Shown here piece after piece: positions 36,019-46,239 of a stretch of 64,000 nt of DNA (positions are counted from its first letter, which is position 1; each line of letters starts with the position of its first letter). Where the stretch lies: the NCBI RefSeq assembly GCF_001543285.1, contig NZ_CP014164.1, positions 1,426,001-1,490,000 of the forward strand, written 5' to 3'. Position numbers and translations under genes: made by a program. Below the pieces are notes generated by a model. That model saw nothing but the letters and a program-made list of their open reading frames with translations. It did not search any database and was not told the origin of the DNA. The DNA is from Aerococcus viridans. Its GTDB lineage: Bacteria > Bacillota > Bacilli > Lactobacillales > Aerococcaceae.

Positions 36019-37044
36019 TTAAACTTCTACAACATCTTTAATTAATTGGTAAATGAATTTCTCTGCATCAAACACTTGCAGGTCATCCACTTTTTCACCA
36101 AGTCCGATAAATTTAACGGGAATATCCATCTCATAACGAATTGCAAAAATCACGCCACCCTTAGCAGTTCCATCAAGTTTGGTTAAGACAATACCGTCAA
36201 TATCTACAGTCTTATCAAACTCTTTAGCTTGTACTAAGGCATTTTGTCCTGTTGTTGCATCGAGTACCAATAATATTTCATGAGGCGAACCAGGTAATTC
36301 CCGTGTTAAGATACGCTTCATTTTATCTAATTCATTCATTAGATTAATTTTAGTTTGTAGTCGTCCAGCTGTATCTACTAATAAGTAGTCGTAGCCACCT
36401 TCACGCGCAGTTTTAGCAGCGTCAAAAGCCACAGAAGCCGGGTCACCTTGCGCCTTACCAGTCACGATTGGTACATCAATACGGCGTGCCCATTCTTCTA
36501 ATTGTTCAATCGCACCCGCACGAAAAGTATCCCCTGCAGCAAGCAAGACTTTTTTACCATCTTGTTTTAATTGGTAAGCCATTTTCCCAATGGTAGTCGT
36601 TTTCCCGACACCGTTCACCCCAACAAATAAAACAACTGTGGGACCGTCTGGATTTTCATTGATTTCAACATTCGGCTCGCCACCTTTGTCGTAAATCTCC
36701 ACCATTTTCTCAATGATGACATCTTTTACTTGTTCACCTGAAATAGCACCGCGACGTTGTACTTCCTCACGTACTGCGTCAGATAAGGCAAGTGTCATGT
36801 CAAAACCAACATCAGAAGAAATGAAAGTTTCTTCTAAATCATCAAAAAACTCATCATCCACTTGGCGGAAACCAGCAAACAATTCATTCATACGGTCAGA
36901 GAAAGAACGTCGTGTCTTCTCAACACCCTTATCGTACTTTTCAAAGACAATCTGATCTTGACTAGGCGATTCAGATTGACGCTGTTGCTCAACAATCTCA
37001 TCCTCACCCGTAAACGCGCGTTTAATACGGTCAAATAATCCCAT
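36019..37044 (-). CDS. ftsY: Signal recognition particle receptor FtsY
   Basis: 341 residues. Short acidic A-domain (TGEDEIVEQQRQSESPSQD), then NG domain: P-loop FVGVNGVGKTTTIGKMA (about residues 137-153), DTFRAGAIEQL, DTAGRLQTKINLM, TKLDGTAKGGV and GLGEKVDDLQ. It docks Ffh-ribosome complexes at the membrane. It is the last gene of the rnc-smc-HAD-ftsY row, with 223 bases between it and the HAD gene, in which I see nothing definite. Confidence 0.97.
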   Translation of the reverse strand: MGLFDRIKRAFTGEDEIVEQQRQSESPSQDQIVFEKYDKGVEKTRRSFSDRMNELFAGFRQVDDEFFDDLEETFISSDVGFDMTLALSDAVREEVQRRGAISGEQVKDVIIEKMVEIYDKGGEPNVEINENPDGPTVVLFVGVNGVGKTTTIGKMAYQLKQDGKKVLLAAGDTFRAGAIEQLEEWARRIDVPIVTGKAQGDPASVAFDAAKTAREGGYDYLLVDTAGRLQTKINLMNELDKMKRILTRELPGSPHEILLVLDATTGQNALVQAKEFDKTVDIDGIVLTKLDGTAKGGVIFAIRYEMDIPVKFIGLGEKVDDLQVFDAEKFIYQLIKDVVEV

Positions 37045-37267
37045 CGTATCACTCCTTTACTAAAATAAAAATTTCATATGTCATCGTAAAATTATAAGTT
37101 AAGGTGTATATTAACTAACTTACTTATATCGTAAAAGTAACAATCCTGACTAGAATCAATTTTAAATATTGGCCTCTGAAAAACTATTAAAATAGATTTC
37201 CGAATGTAAGCTGAAGCCTTATAACAACTGCACTTAATGTCAGAACTGCCTATAGTTTATCGTAGCT

Positions 37268-38089
37268 TTAGTCATCTGTTTCAAAGAAAACAAAATGGTC
37301 AATTGCTTTAGCAACCCCGTCATTTTCATTAGAATCTGTGATATAATCTGCGAACGCTTTTACATCTGGGCGACCATTTTCCATCACCACAGATGTACCT
37401 GCCCACTTAAGCATAGCTAAGTCATTCTCCTCGTCACCAATTACCATCACTTGGTCTTTAGTTAACTCTAAAATATCGGCTAAATGACTCACACCAGTTC
37501 CTTTATCAATCCCTTTAGGCATGATTTCTAATTGGAAAGGATGGCTACGCATCACTTCGAAATCTTCATATACCCAGTTTGGAATTTGATCAATCATACG
37601 CATTAAATGGTCTGTTTCTGTATTTATCACCACTTTAAAAATTGCCGTTTCTGGATCTAAATTGTCCATATCAAATTGTTTGAATGGTAAGAAATTCATT
37701 GTTTGTTGATAAAGACCTGGATGGTTTTCAGGGAATGGGAATTGGTAAACTGCGTCAATCAATACTGCTTCAAGTGGCAATTCTAAAGACGCCATCACTT
37801 CATATAATGCTTTAGCTTCCGCCATTGACATGGTCACTTGGCTAGCTACTTTGCCGGTTTTATTTTGAATAACTAACCCGCCGTTATAGGTAATAGAATA
37901 GTGGTCTGCCGTATTGGTTGCTAAAGTATCCAAGAATTTTTGAATTGCTTCAAGTGGTCGACCAGTACAAATCGCAACATCCACACCGTTATCAATCGCC
38001 TTGCGAATCATTTCACGGTTACCCTCACTAATCGTCTTATCGTTTCGTAATAAAGTGCCATCTAAATCAATTGCAATTAATTCAATCAT
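37268..38089 (-). CDS. Cof-type HAD-superfamily sugar-phosphate/FMN phosphatase
   Basis: About 273 residues from ATG 38089 (GAGGG RBS), dropping an 18-codon extension without RBS. HAD motif I IAIDLDGTLLRND, motif II ICTGRP, Lys in IMPKGIDKGTG and motif IV VMVIGDEENDLAML. The C2-type cap sits between motifs II and III. Cof phosphatases dephosphorylate sugar phosphates or FMN; the substrate is not predictable. It lies between smc and ftsY, a place where HAD genes commonly occur in Lactobacillales. Confidence 0.92.
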   Translation of the reverse strand: MIELIAIDLDGTLLRNDKTISEGNREMIRKAIDNGVDVAICTGRPLEAIQKFLDTLATNTADHYSITYNGGLVIQNKTGKVASQVTMSMAEAKALYEVMASLELPLEAVLIDAVYQFPFPENHPGLYQQTMNFLPFKQFDMDNLDPETAIFKVVINTETDHLMRMIDQIPNWVYEDFEVMRSHPFQLEIMPKGIDKGTGVSHLADILELTKDQVMVIGDEENDLAMLKWAGTSVVMENGRPDVKAFADYITDSNENDGVAKAIDHFVFFETDD

Positions 38090-38171
38090 AATGCCCTCAT
38101 ATTTCTGTTCAATATTTTCTACATTACCTACATTTTGACACATTTCCCCATGAAAAACGACTAAATCCTCT

Positions 38172-41100
38172 TTAATTTGATGATTCTAGTAATTTCTCAT
38201 CAAATTCTTCTAAACGAACAGCCGCCAATTTAGACACACCAGAATCCTGCATGGTTACGCCATACAAGATATTTGCTGACTCCATCGTCCCCTTACGGTG
38301 GGTAATCACAATAAATTGCGTCTTATGCGCAAATTCGCGTAAAAACCGACCATAACGAGCTACATTGGCTTCATCAAGCGCCGCTTCCACCTCATCTAAA
38401 ATAGAGAAAGGTACAGTTTTCACATCTAAAATCGCAAACAATAAGGCAATTGCAGTTAAAGCTTTCTCCCCACCTGATAATAAGGATAGGTGTTGCAGCC
38501 GTTTCCCTGGCGGTTGAGCTTCAATATCAATTCCAGATTCCAACAGATTATCCGGTCGCGTCAATTTTAGACTCGCCCGACCTCCACCAAATAATTTAGG
38601 AAAGATATCTTCAAAAGCATCCCGAATAGCAATAAAGGCTTGTTCAAATCGTTCAGCTACCTCTTCATCCATTTCAGAAATTGTTTGATAGAGTTTTTCT
38701 TTGGCAGCCAATACGTCATCTCTTTGTTTTTGCATAAAGGTAAACCGTTGATTTACTTCTTCAAACTCATCAATGGCTGCTAAATTAACCGGTCCAATTT
38801 GTTCAATTTCTTTTTTTAACTGACGAACTTTTAAGGATGCTGATTCCATAGACATGGTTAATTCTGACGTCGCTCTTGCCCGTTCAAAGGTCAGACCGTA
38901 TTCTTCCCGAAGGTGGGTTAAATGGTTATCAATCGATACTTCATATCGAGAAGCTGTTGCCTCCACCTTAGCTTGCTTTTCAAGCAAGTCTTGGAGATGT
39001 GTATTCATTTCTTGGACTTCTTTGTCTAAGGCATCAGCCTTATTCTGCGCCTCATTGCGGACTTTTCGGACCGCTTTTAATTGAGCTTCACAATCTTTCT
39101 GTGCTTTCACAGCTGCTTGATAGTCAGCTTCCAAGGTGCCAGAAGTTTCAGAATTGGATAAAATAGCTTCCCGCATCAATTTAAGTTCCGCTTCTACTTG
39201 GCTTACCTGATTTTCTTTTGCTGCTAATTCAGCTTCTTGACCTGCTAATTGACTTTCAACTTGAGTGTATTGCGATTGCATGACCGCTAAATCTGTTTCA
39301 GCAGCCTGCAATTGACCTTGTAATTGCGCCCTTTTTTCCGCCTTATCAGTTGCTGATAAGTTCATATCCTCGATCAGATTTTTCAATTGGTTGACTTGAT
39401 CGTCAACAACTTTTAAATCCGCTTCTAACTTCGCTTTTGCTTTTTCTTGTTTCGCCTTCGTTTTTGAAGCAGAAGCTTGCAGGCTTTCACCAGTTTTTAA
39501 AGCTTCAGTTAAATCAGCAATTTGCCCGGTTAACTGGTCAATTTGACTCGTTAAAGTCCGTTCACTAAAGCGTGCTTCATCACCTTGTGCTTTGATTGTT
39601 TCAAGCTCTTTCACCATCTCTTCAGATACTTGTGACACTTGGTGCATCTCTTCTTGCAAGTTGGTTACGGTCGCTGTCAAGGTCTTGATTTCCTGACTTA
39701 AATGATCGATGTCCGTTTTCCGGGACAGTAAACCAGCATTGTTATTCCGTTTCGTTGCCCCACCAGTCATTGACCCACCAGCGTTAATTACATCTGATTC
39801 AAGGGTCACAATCCGGTAGCGAGAATACAGTGCTTTAGCAATCGCACGGGCATTGTCAAGATTATCAGCGACAATGACATTCCCCATTAAGTTGGCCATA
39901 ATTTGTTGGTATTGGTTATCAAAGTCAACCAAATCAACCATCACACCGATAAATCCAGGCATAGACTGAATTTTATTCAAGTCATTGGGATTTACTGACC
40001 GGCCTTTAATCACATCAAGTGGGAGGAAAGTTGCCCGCCCTGCACGTTGCCGTTTCAATTCACCAATTAATTGACTGGCTACCTGACCATTTTCTGTAAC
40101 GATATTTTGCATAGCGCCAGCAAGTGCCGTTTCAACGGCCCCAGTATAAGTATCTGGCACGCGGAGCAATTGGGCAACTGCCCCGTGGACACCCTGAATT
40201 TTATCTGATAGGTCTAAAGCTGCCTTAACCCCCTGGTAGAAACCAGCATGGTCGCGGTCCAAATCTTCTAGCGACTCTTTACGGGCAGTGGCCTGCATTA
40301 GCCGTTGATTCGCTTGGTTCATTTCTTGATTAGCTCGGTAAGCTTCGTCTTGCTTGGCTTTTACTTCTTGATCTTTCATTTGATATTGGTTAAGCAAGGA
40401 CTCTATTTCTTGACCCATACTTACCTTATCCGCTTCAGCCTTAGCAAGTTCGGCTTTCAATTCAGCTAAAGTAGTTTCTTTAGCTGTTCGCTCAGACTGG
40501 TTTTTTTCAACTGAGGCGACTTCATTCGCTATATCCTTCTCAAGCTGGCTTAAGTCATTTTGTAGACTGGACTGTTTTTGTAGTGCTGTAATATATTCGG
40601 TCCGTTTAGCTTGAACTGCTGCTTCAGAATCATCCGACAGGTCTTCAAGCGCAGACAGTAAACTATCGCGATCAGTCGTTTTTTCATCAATATCCTTTTC
40701 CATATCCGCTAATTGGGCTTTTAATTGGATAATGGAGGCTTTAAAGTCTTTTACCGCAGCCTTCAAGCTATCAAGATTCTCAGCTTGGTTGGCTTGGTTA
40801 TTTTCCTTGAAAAGGACTTTTTGGTGGTGAACTTGAATTTTAGCTTGTAATTGCTCAGCATTTTTCACCAAATCAACATACTGCTCATGCAACTCGTTAA
40901 CGGACGCATCTGCCTGACTAGCCTTGCCTTTATAATCCGTAAGCGAGGCTTGTGTTTTAGTTAAAGCAGCTCGTCGGTTATGAATGTCCTCACCATAAGC
41001 TAAGATATCATTTTTGGCTACTTGCCACTGCTCATTCAAGGTTTCAATCTGAACTGCCGTTAATGCAATCTCAATGTCAGACAATTCTGCCTTTGATGCT

Positions 41101-41747
41101 TTATAACGTAAAGCTGCATTCTTCTGTTCTTCTAAGGGCTCAATCCGGTCAGCAAGTTCAGATAAAATATCATAAATTCGGTGCAAGTTCTCTTCAGTAT
41201 GTTTCAACTTCCGTTCAGCTTCATGCTTACGTGACTTGTACTTCATAACACCAGCAGCTTCTTCAAAAATACCTCTTCTATCCTCTGGCTTCTGGGTGAA
41301 AATCTGTTCTACTTTACCTTGAGAAATAATTGAAAATGAATCCCGTCCAATTCCCGTATCCATCATTAATTCGGTGATGTCCCGTAAACGGCAGGGACGA
41401 CGGTTAATCATATATTCAGAATCCCCAGCCGCTGTATAACGACGTGAAACAGCCACTTCATCTGTTTCAAAATTCAAGGCGCGGTCGCTGTTGTCAAAAG
41501 TGAGGGTTACTTGGGCGTACTGTCCCTTACGGCGGTCTTCAGCACCTGCAAAAATCACGTCAGACATCTTAGATCCACGCAAGGACTTGGCAGATTGCTC
41601 CCCCAGAACCCACTTAATGGCCTCTGTAATGTTCGACTTCCCTGAGCCGTTTGGTCCTACAATAGCTGTAAACCCATTATCAAATTCGATTGTCGTCTTA
41701 TCCGCAAAACTCTTAAAGCCGACCATTTCAACTGTTTTTAGGTACAC
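38172..41747 (-). CDS. smc: Chromosome segregation ATPase SMC
   Basis: 1191 residues, normal SMC. Walker A GPNGSGKSNITEAIKWVLG (about residues 32-50), long coiled coil, hinge around residues 515-640 (GVHGAVAQLLRV...GGSMTGGATKRNNN), second coiled coil, signature LSGGEKALTAIALLF and Walker B FSILDEVEAALDEANV near the C-terminus. It condenses and segregates chromosomes with ScpA/ScpB. Directly follows rnc (20-base gap), as is usual. Confidence 0.98.
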   Translation of the reverse strand: MYLKTVEMVGFKSFADKTTIEFDNGFTAIVGPNGSGKSNITEAIKWVLGEQSAKSLRGSKMSDVIFAGAEDRRKGQYAQVTLTFDNSDRALNFETDEVAVSRRYTAAGDSEYMINRRPCRLRDITELMMDTGIGRDSFSIISQGKVEQIFTQKPEDRRGIFEEAAGVMKYKSRKHEAERKLKHTEENLHRIYDILSELADRIEPLEEQKNAALRYKASKAELSDIEIALTAVQIETLNEQWQVAKNDILAYGEDIHNRRAALTKTQASLTDYKGKASQADASVNELHEQYVDLVKNAEQLQAKIQVHHQKVLFKENNQANQAENLDSLKAAVKDFKASIIQLKAQLADMEKDIDEKTTDRDSLLSALEDLSDDSEAAVQAKRTEYITALQKQSSLQNDLSQLEKDIANEVASVEKNQSERTAKETTLAELKAELAKAEADKVSMGQEIESLLNQYQMKDQEVKAKQDEAYRANQEMNQANQRLMQATARKESLEDLDRDHAGFYQGVKAALDLSDKIQGVHGAVAQLLRVPDTYTGAVETALAGAMQNIVTENGQVASQLIGELKRQRAGRATFLPLDVIKGRSVNPNDLNKIQSMPGFIGVMVDLVDFDNQYQQIMANLMGNVIVADNLDNARAIAKALYSRYRIVTLESDVINAGGSMTGGATKRNNNAGLLSRKTDIDHLSQEIKTLTATVTNLQEEMHQVSQVSEEMVKELETIKAQGDEARFSERTLTSQIDQLTGQIADLTEALKTGESLQASASKTKAKQEKAKAKLEADLKVVDDQVNQLKNLIEDMNLSATDKAEKRAQLQGQLQAAETDLAVMQSQYTQVESQLAGQEAELAAKENQVSQVEAELKLMREAILSNSETSGTLEADYQAAVKAQKDCEAQLKAVRKVRNEAQNKADALDKEVQEMNTHLQDLLEKQAKVEATASRYEVSIDNHLTHLREEYGLTFERARATSELTMSMESASLKVRQLKKEIEQIGPVNLAAIDEFEEVNQRFTFMQKQRDDVLAAKEKLYQTISEMDEEVAERFEQAFIAIRDAFEDIFPKLFGGGRASLKLTRPDNLLESGIDIEAQPPGKRLQHLSLLSGGEKALTAIALLFAILDVKTVPFSILDEVEAALDEANVARYGRFLREFAHKTQFIVITHRKGTMESANILYGVTMQDSGVSKLAAVRLEEFDEKLLESSN

Positions 41748-41767
41748 AGGCTAATTCCTTTCTCCTA

Positions 41768-42463
41768 CTATTTTTTCAACAATTCTAAAGCATTGGCCGC
41801 AGCAGCTTGCTCCGCCGCCTTCTTAGAATGGCCAACGCCTCGTCCAATGATTTCATCATATAAACGAACTGCCACATGAAATTCTTTACTGTGCGCTGGA
41901 CCAGATTCACTTTCAAGTTCATAGGCCAACTGAATCGCACCCTCTTTTTGTAACTCTTCTTGTAAGGCCGTTTTCGCATCAGATAAACGTGTAAAATCAC
42001 CATTCTTGATCTTAGGATAAATGGTTAGGGACATCAAATGCTCTATCGCATCTAACCCAAGATCAAGATAAATCGCACCTAGAACCGACTCAAATAAATC
42101 GCATAATAAAGATGGGCGCTTGCGTCCATTACTTGCTTCCTCACCATTACCCAAACGTACAAACTGGTCAAAACCACACTCAACACAACGTTTAGCCAAT
42201 GACTCCTCGCGAACAATTAAAGCACGTAAAGACGACATCCGTCCCTCATCCATCTCGGGATAATTACGGTATAAATAATTAGATACCACTAACTCTAAAA
42301 CCGCATCCCCTAAAAATTCAATCCGCTCATTATCCTGTAAAGCTAGATTTTGGTTCTCATTCACATATGAAGAATGGGTAAACGCCTCAATATAATGCGT
42401 TTCATCTTGTATTTCCAAACCAAACCGATCAGCCAATAAAGCCTTCACACCTGACAAATCCAT
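41768..42463 (-). CDS. rnc: Ribonuclease III
   Basis: About 231 residues from ATG 42463 (GAAGGAGG RBS); an upstream in-frame start runs through the hairpin at 42490-42521. Catalytic signature ERIEFLGDAVLELVVS (about residues 41-56) with the acidic cluster. The second acidic site is in LCDLFESVLGAIYLD. C-terminal dsRNA-binding domain TALQEELQKEG...GVGHSKKAAEQAAAANALELL. It processes rRNA and cuts dsRNA. Confidence 0.97.
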   Translation of the reverse strand: MDLSGVKALLADRFGLEIQDETHYIEAFTHSSYVNENQNLALQDNERIEFLGDAVLELVVSNYLYRNYPEMDEGRMSSLRALIVREESLAKRCVECGFDQFVRLGNGEEASNGRKRPSLLCDLFESVLGAIYLDLGLDAIEHLMSLTIYPKIKNGDFTRLSDAKTALQEELQKEGAIQLAYELESESGPAHSKEFHVAVRLYDEIIGRGVGHSKKAAEQAAAANALELLKK

Positions 42464-42489
42464 GAAAATTCCTCCTTCTTTATTTTCAA

Positions 42490-42521
42490 TAAAATAAGGC
42501 TGGACAACCAACTGCCAGCCT
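42490..42521 (-). terminator. Weak terminator/attenuator between acpP and rnc
   Basis: GGCTGG / CCAGCC stem with interrupted U-run (TTATTTTATT) on the minus strand, only about 27 bases before the rnc start. It may limit read-through from plsX-acpP into rnc-smc. Confidence 0.6.
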
Positions 42522-42543
42522 CCTCAAACATCGAATCATAAGC

Positions 42544-42783
42544 CTACTTATGGCTATCGATATACTTCACAATATCCGCAACAGTTTTAATTTCTTCAAC
42601 ATCATCATCAGAAATCTGGATACCGAAATTATCTTCCAATTCCATCACCAATTCCACAACATCCAACGAATCCGCACCCAAATCGTCCGTAAACGACATC
42701 TCAGGCGTCACACTAGAAGCCTCCACACCGAAACGTTCCACAATTAAAGCCGCTACTTGTTCAAAAGTTGTACTCTCTGCCAT
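42544..42783 (-). CDS. acpP: Acyl carrier protein
   Basis: 79 residues, strongly acidic. The phosphopantetheine site [22 protein letters not shown] (Ser at about residue 37) is canonical. It carries growing fatty acyl chains. Located after plsX and before rnc as in many Firmicutes. RBS AGGAGG directly upstream. Confidence 0.97.
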   Translation of the reverse strand: MAESTTFEQVAALIVERFGVEASSVTPEMSFTDDLGADSLDVVELVMELEDNFGIQISDDDVEEIKTVADIVKYIDSHK

Positions 42784-42885
42784 GAAAATCCTCCTAAATA
42801 AAATCCTAACTTACACATCAACTAAAACTTTTTATTTTTTGAAAAAGGGGGAAACTAGGTCAAGCTAGCTCCACTTTCAGCAAAT

Positions 42886-43908
42886 TTATTCTGCCTTCTT
42901 AGCAGCCATTTCTTTTTCAAATGTTGTGGCCAATTCCTCAATAATACCTGCATCTACAATTGTCGCTGCTTGTAAAATTGTATGAAAGACGCTCGTCGCA
43001 TTTGAAGAACCATGTGCTTTTAATACTGGTGCTTTTACACCAAATAAAATACCGCCACCTGCTTGGTCTAAATCAATTTTAGTCATCATATCTTTTAATG
43101 ACCCTTTGATTAGTAAACCACCAAGTTTAGAGCCAATTCCACCATCCATAATCGCATTTTTAACCAATTTCATTACAGCAGCTGCTGTTCCTTCAACTGA
43201 TTTTAATACGGCATTTCCAGTAAATCCATCGGCTACGACAATGTCTGCTACCCCGTTTAAAATTTCACGAGATTCGACATTACCAGTGAAATGAATCTGA
43301 TCATTGGCTTTTAATAAACCAAAGGCTTCTTTCGTTAAGTCATTCCCTTTATTGTCTTCAGTACCGTTATTTAATAAACCAACTGAAGGTGCAGCTTTTT
43401 TCAAGACTGCACGGGCATAGGCTGTTGCCATGACTGCATATTGATTTAAATATGACGCTTTTGATTCCGCATTGGCACCACAGTCTATTAATAATACTGA
43501 GTCCCCAATATTGGCTAAGTTTGGTAGAGCTGCCATTAAGGCTGGACGCTCAACACCTTTCATCCGGCCGACCACTAGTAAGCCTGCTGTTAATAAGGCG
43601 CCTGTGTTACCAGCTGAAATCAAGGCATCTGCTTCACCGTTTCGTACTGCACGCGCTGCCATCACCATAGATGATTCACGTTTTGTACGTACAGCTCTTA
43701 CTGGGTCATCTTCAGATAATATCTTATCTGCTGCGTGAACAATTTCCACGTTTTCAGGTGTAGACCCTTCAATTTCTGCTTTGATCGTATCTTCATCTCC
43801 ATAAAATATGATGGTGACGTCTTTACGTTCAGCTGCAGCTTTTAAGCCACCCAAGACGATTTCTTTAGGCGCGTTATCGCCACCCATTGCATCTACTGCA
43901 ATTCTCAT
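42886..43908 (-). CDS. plsX: Phosphate acyltransferase PlsX
   Basis: 340 residues. Starts MRIAVDAMGGDNAPKEIVLGGL; central SAGNTGALLTAGLLVVGRMKGVERPAL and DGFTGNAVLKSVEG are PlsX signatures. It makes acyl-phosphate from acyl-ACP for phospholipid synthesis, which explains the adjacent acpP. It is about 168 bases downstream of recG. No anomalies. Confidence 0.97.
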   Translation of the reverse strand: MRIAVDAMGGDNAPKEIVLGGLKAAAERKDVTIIFYGDEDTIKAEIEGSTPENVEIVHAADKILSEDDPVRAVRTKRESSMVMAARAVRNGEADALISAGNTGALLTAGLLVVGRMKGVERPALMAALPNLANIGDSVLLIDCGANAESKASYLNQYAVMATAYARAVLKKAAPSVGLLNNGTEDNKGNDLTKEAFGLLKANDQIHFTGNVESREILNGVADIVVADGFTGNAVLKSVEGTAAAVMKLVKNAIMDGGIGSKLGGLLIKGSLKDMMTKIDLDQAGGGILFGVKAPVLKAHGSSNATSVFHTILQAATIVDAGIIEELATTFEKEMAAKKAE

Positions 43909-44076
43909 TTCTATGCCTACTTTCTACATTCAATAAATTCAAAAAGCTGCTCTTATTATATCATACCCCAAAGCCACTTGTAGCCTATAAGGGAAAAAGG
44001 ATTTCAGCTTGAAAACTTGCAGCACGTTGGCCTTGATTGTCTTTATTTTGCCTAAATTTTTATTGCACCAATAATC

Positions 44077-46128
44077 CTAAGCGTTGATTGTTGTCACTTG
44101 CTGGTCAAGCCATTCGGCTAATTCAGTGAATTCATTTAAATGGCCTTCAAAGTAAGGAATAAATTGGATGGCGTCTTCCCGAGCCACTTCTAAAATGACA
44201 CCATCTTCAATTGGATCAGCCACCTTAAATTCTGGTAGACCAGACTGACGGGTGCCAAAGTAATCACCGGCACCACGTAATTCTAAATCTTGCTGGCTAA
44301 GGTAAAAACCATCTGTCGATTCAACCATAATATTCATCCGCTGTTTCCCGTTATCTGTTCTTGGATCAGCCACTAAAACACAGTATGATGCATACTCACC
44401 ACGTCCTACCCGTCCTCTTAACTGATGGAGCTGGGCTAAACCAAACCGGTCAGCATCTAAAATCACCATATAAGTCGCGTTTGGTACGTTAACCCCTACT
44501 TCGATAACTGTTGTTGACACGAGTATTTGAATATCATTATTCTTAAAGGCTTCCATGACTTGGTCTTTTTCATCCGCACTCATTTGTCCGTGTAATAAAC
44601 CAACTGAAAACTGACTGCCAAATTGCGCCACATAAGTTTCATAAATATGCTCAGCATTTTGTGCTTCTAAAGCTTCTGATTCACCGATTAAAGGGCAAAT
44701 AATATAAACTTGTCGGCCTTTTCTCACTTCTAGCCAAATTTGTTCATCAACTTGGGCTTGTCGGTTATGGCGAACCCATGATGTTTCAATCGGAATTCGT
44801 CCTGAAGGCATTTCTTTTAATTTAGAAACGTCCATATCCCCCATCATCGTAATCTCCAATGTACGAGGGATTGGCGTTGCGGTCATATACAGGACATTAG
44901 GTGCTTTAAATTCCCCTTTTGCCACTAATTTAGACCGTTGGTTAACCCCAAACCGGTGCTGCTCATCAATCACAACCATCCCTAAGTCAGCGAATTTCAC
45001 ATCATCTTGAATTAAGGCATGTGTCCCAATTAAAAGGTCAATGTCCCCGTTTACCAAATCGGCTAAAATTTCCCGCCGTGCTTTAGTTTTCGTCGAGCCC
45101 GTCAGTAAAGCCACTTTGTAATCCGTTTTTTCAAAGAATCCTGAAATGGAGGCATAGTGTTGGTCAGCTAAAATTTCAGTTGGTACCATCATGGCGCCTT
45201 GAAACCCAGCGTCAATCGTTGCCACTAAGCAAATCATAGCTACTACCGTTTTCCCGGATCCAACATCTCCTTGAAGAAGACGGTTCATCTGGAAGGGCTG
45301 CCGTAAATCTGCGCAAATTTCATTCACTACAGCCTTTTGGCCAGCTGTCAATTCAAAGGGAATAGTCTGGATAAAGTCACGAAGATGGTCGTTATCATAA
45401 AGTATTTGAGCACCATTGGCAATGCGACGTTGTTGTAATTTGCGCCATTGTAATTTCAAGGCGTACAAGAAGAGTTCTTGGTATTTCAATTGCCTACGTG
45501 CTTGCCGGTTGTTTTCTTGACTATCTGGAAAATGGATTTGCTGGATGGCTAACTTATGCGGCATGAGTTGGTATTTTTCCCGCAAAGTTTCGGGCAATAA
45601 TTCCACAACTAGGTCCCCATATAAATCAATAGCTTGCTTGATTAAATCGGTCAGCGATTTAGTCGACAGGCCTTGAGTTAAATGGTAAATTGCTTCAAAA
45701 TCATTATCACCACTCTCCTCATCTTGGTGGTTGGAGAATAGTTTGATGCCTACAATTTGTTGTTTAGCCGCTTCAAATTTCCCATAAACAACAATTTCTT
45801 GGTTGACCTGAATATTCTTTTTTAAGTAAGGCTGGTTAAAGAAGATAACCTGCAATACCTCATGGTCCATAGCTAAGCGATAGGTCAAACGGTTACGATT
45901 GCGCCCAAAATATTGGACAACGGGTTCCGTCACTACCACACCTTTTACCGAAGCTTTGGTATTATCCACTAATTCACCGGCCGATTTTACAGACACATCT
46001 TCGTAACGGAAAGGGAAATGGTAAAGTAAATCTTCTACCGTTGAAATCCCAACCTTTTCTAATAATGCCGCTTTTTTTGCGCCAACACCTTTCAAAACTG
46101 TCACTGAATCGGATAAAGCTCGTGCCAT
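44077..46128 (-). CDS. recG: ATP-dependent DNA helicase RecG
   Basis: About 683 residues from ATG 46128 (a GTG codon lies directly before). The wedge/OB domain is N-terminal (VLKGVGAKKAALLEKVGISTVEDLLYHFPFRYEDVS). Helicase motifs: LLQGDVGSGKTVVA (Walker A, about residue 280), VIDEQHRFG (DEQH box), MTATPIPRTL, STTVIEVGVNVPNA and QLRGRVGRG. It reverses stalled forks and branch-migrates Holliday junctions. Complete and ordinary. Confidence 0.97.
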   Translation of the reverse strand: MARALSDSVTVLKGVGAKKAALLEKVGISTVEDLLYHFPFRYEDVSVKSAGELVDNTKASVKGVVVTEPVVQYFGRNRNRLTYRLAMDHEVLQVIFFNQPYLKKNIQVNQEIVVYGKFEAAKQQIVGIKLFSNHQDEESGDNDFEAIYHLTQGLSTKSLTDLIKQAIDLYGDLVVELLPETLREKYQLMPHKLAIQQIHFPDSQENNRQARRQLKYQELFLYALKLQWRKLQQRRIANGAQILYDNDHLRDFIQTIPFELTAGQKAVVNEICADLRQPFQMNRLLQGDVGSGKTVVAMICLVATIDAGFQGAMMVPTEILADQHYASISGFFEKTDYKVALLTGSTKTKARREILADLVNGDIDLLIGTHALIQDDVKFADLGMVVIDEQHRFGVNQRSKLVAKGEFKAPNVLYMTATPIPRTLEITMMGDMDVSKLKEMPSGRIPIETSWVRHNRQAQVDEQIWLEVRKGRQVYIICPLIGESEALEAQNAEHIYETYVAQFGSQFSVGLLHGQMSADEKDQVMEAFKNNDIQILVSTTVIEVGVNVPNATYMVILDADRFGLAQLHQLRGRVGRGEYASYCVLVADPRTDNGKQRMNIMVESTDGFYLSQQDLELRGAGDYFGTRQSGLPEFKVADPIEDGVILEVAREDAIQFIPYFEGHLNEFTELAEWLDQQVTTINA

Positions 46129-46239
46129 CACAATCCCCCCTTTCCTTAAAAGTAGCTTGTTATAAGGAAAGAAACCCGGTCAAACCAGGATTCTTCCATT
46201 AAATTCACCTTATTATTAAGATTAATGATATCGTTATCA

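Noticed and set aside
43452..43738. Overlapping plus-strand ORFs inside plsX
   Set aside because: Antisense shadows of a clearly conserved gene, with no RBS and no homology.
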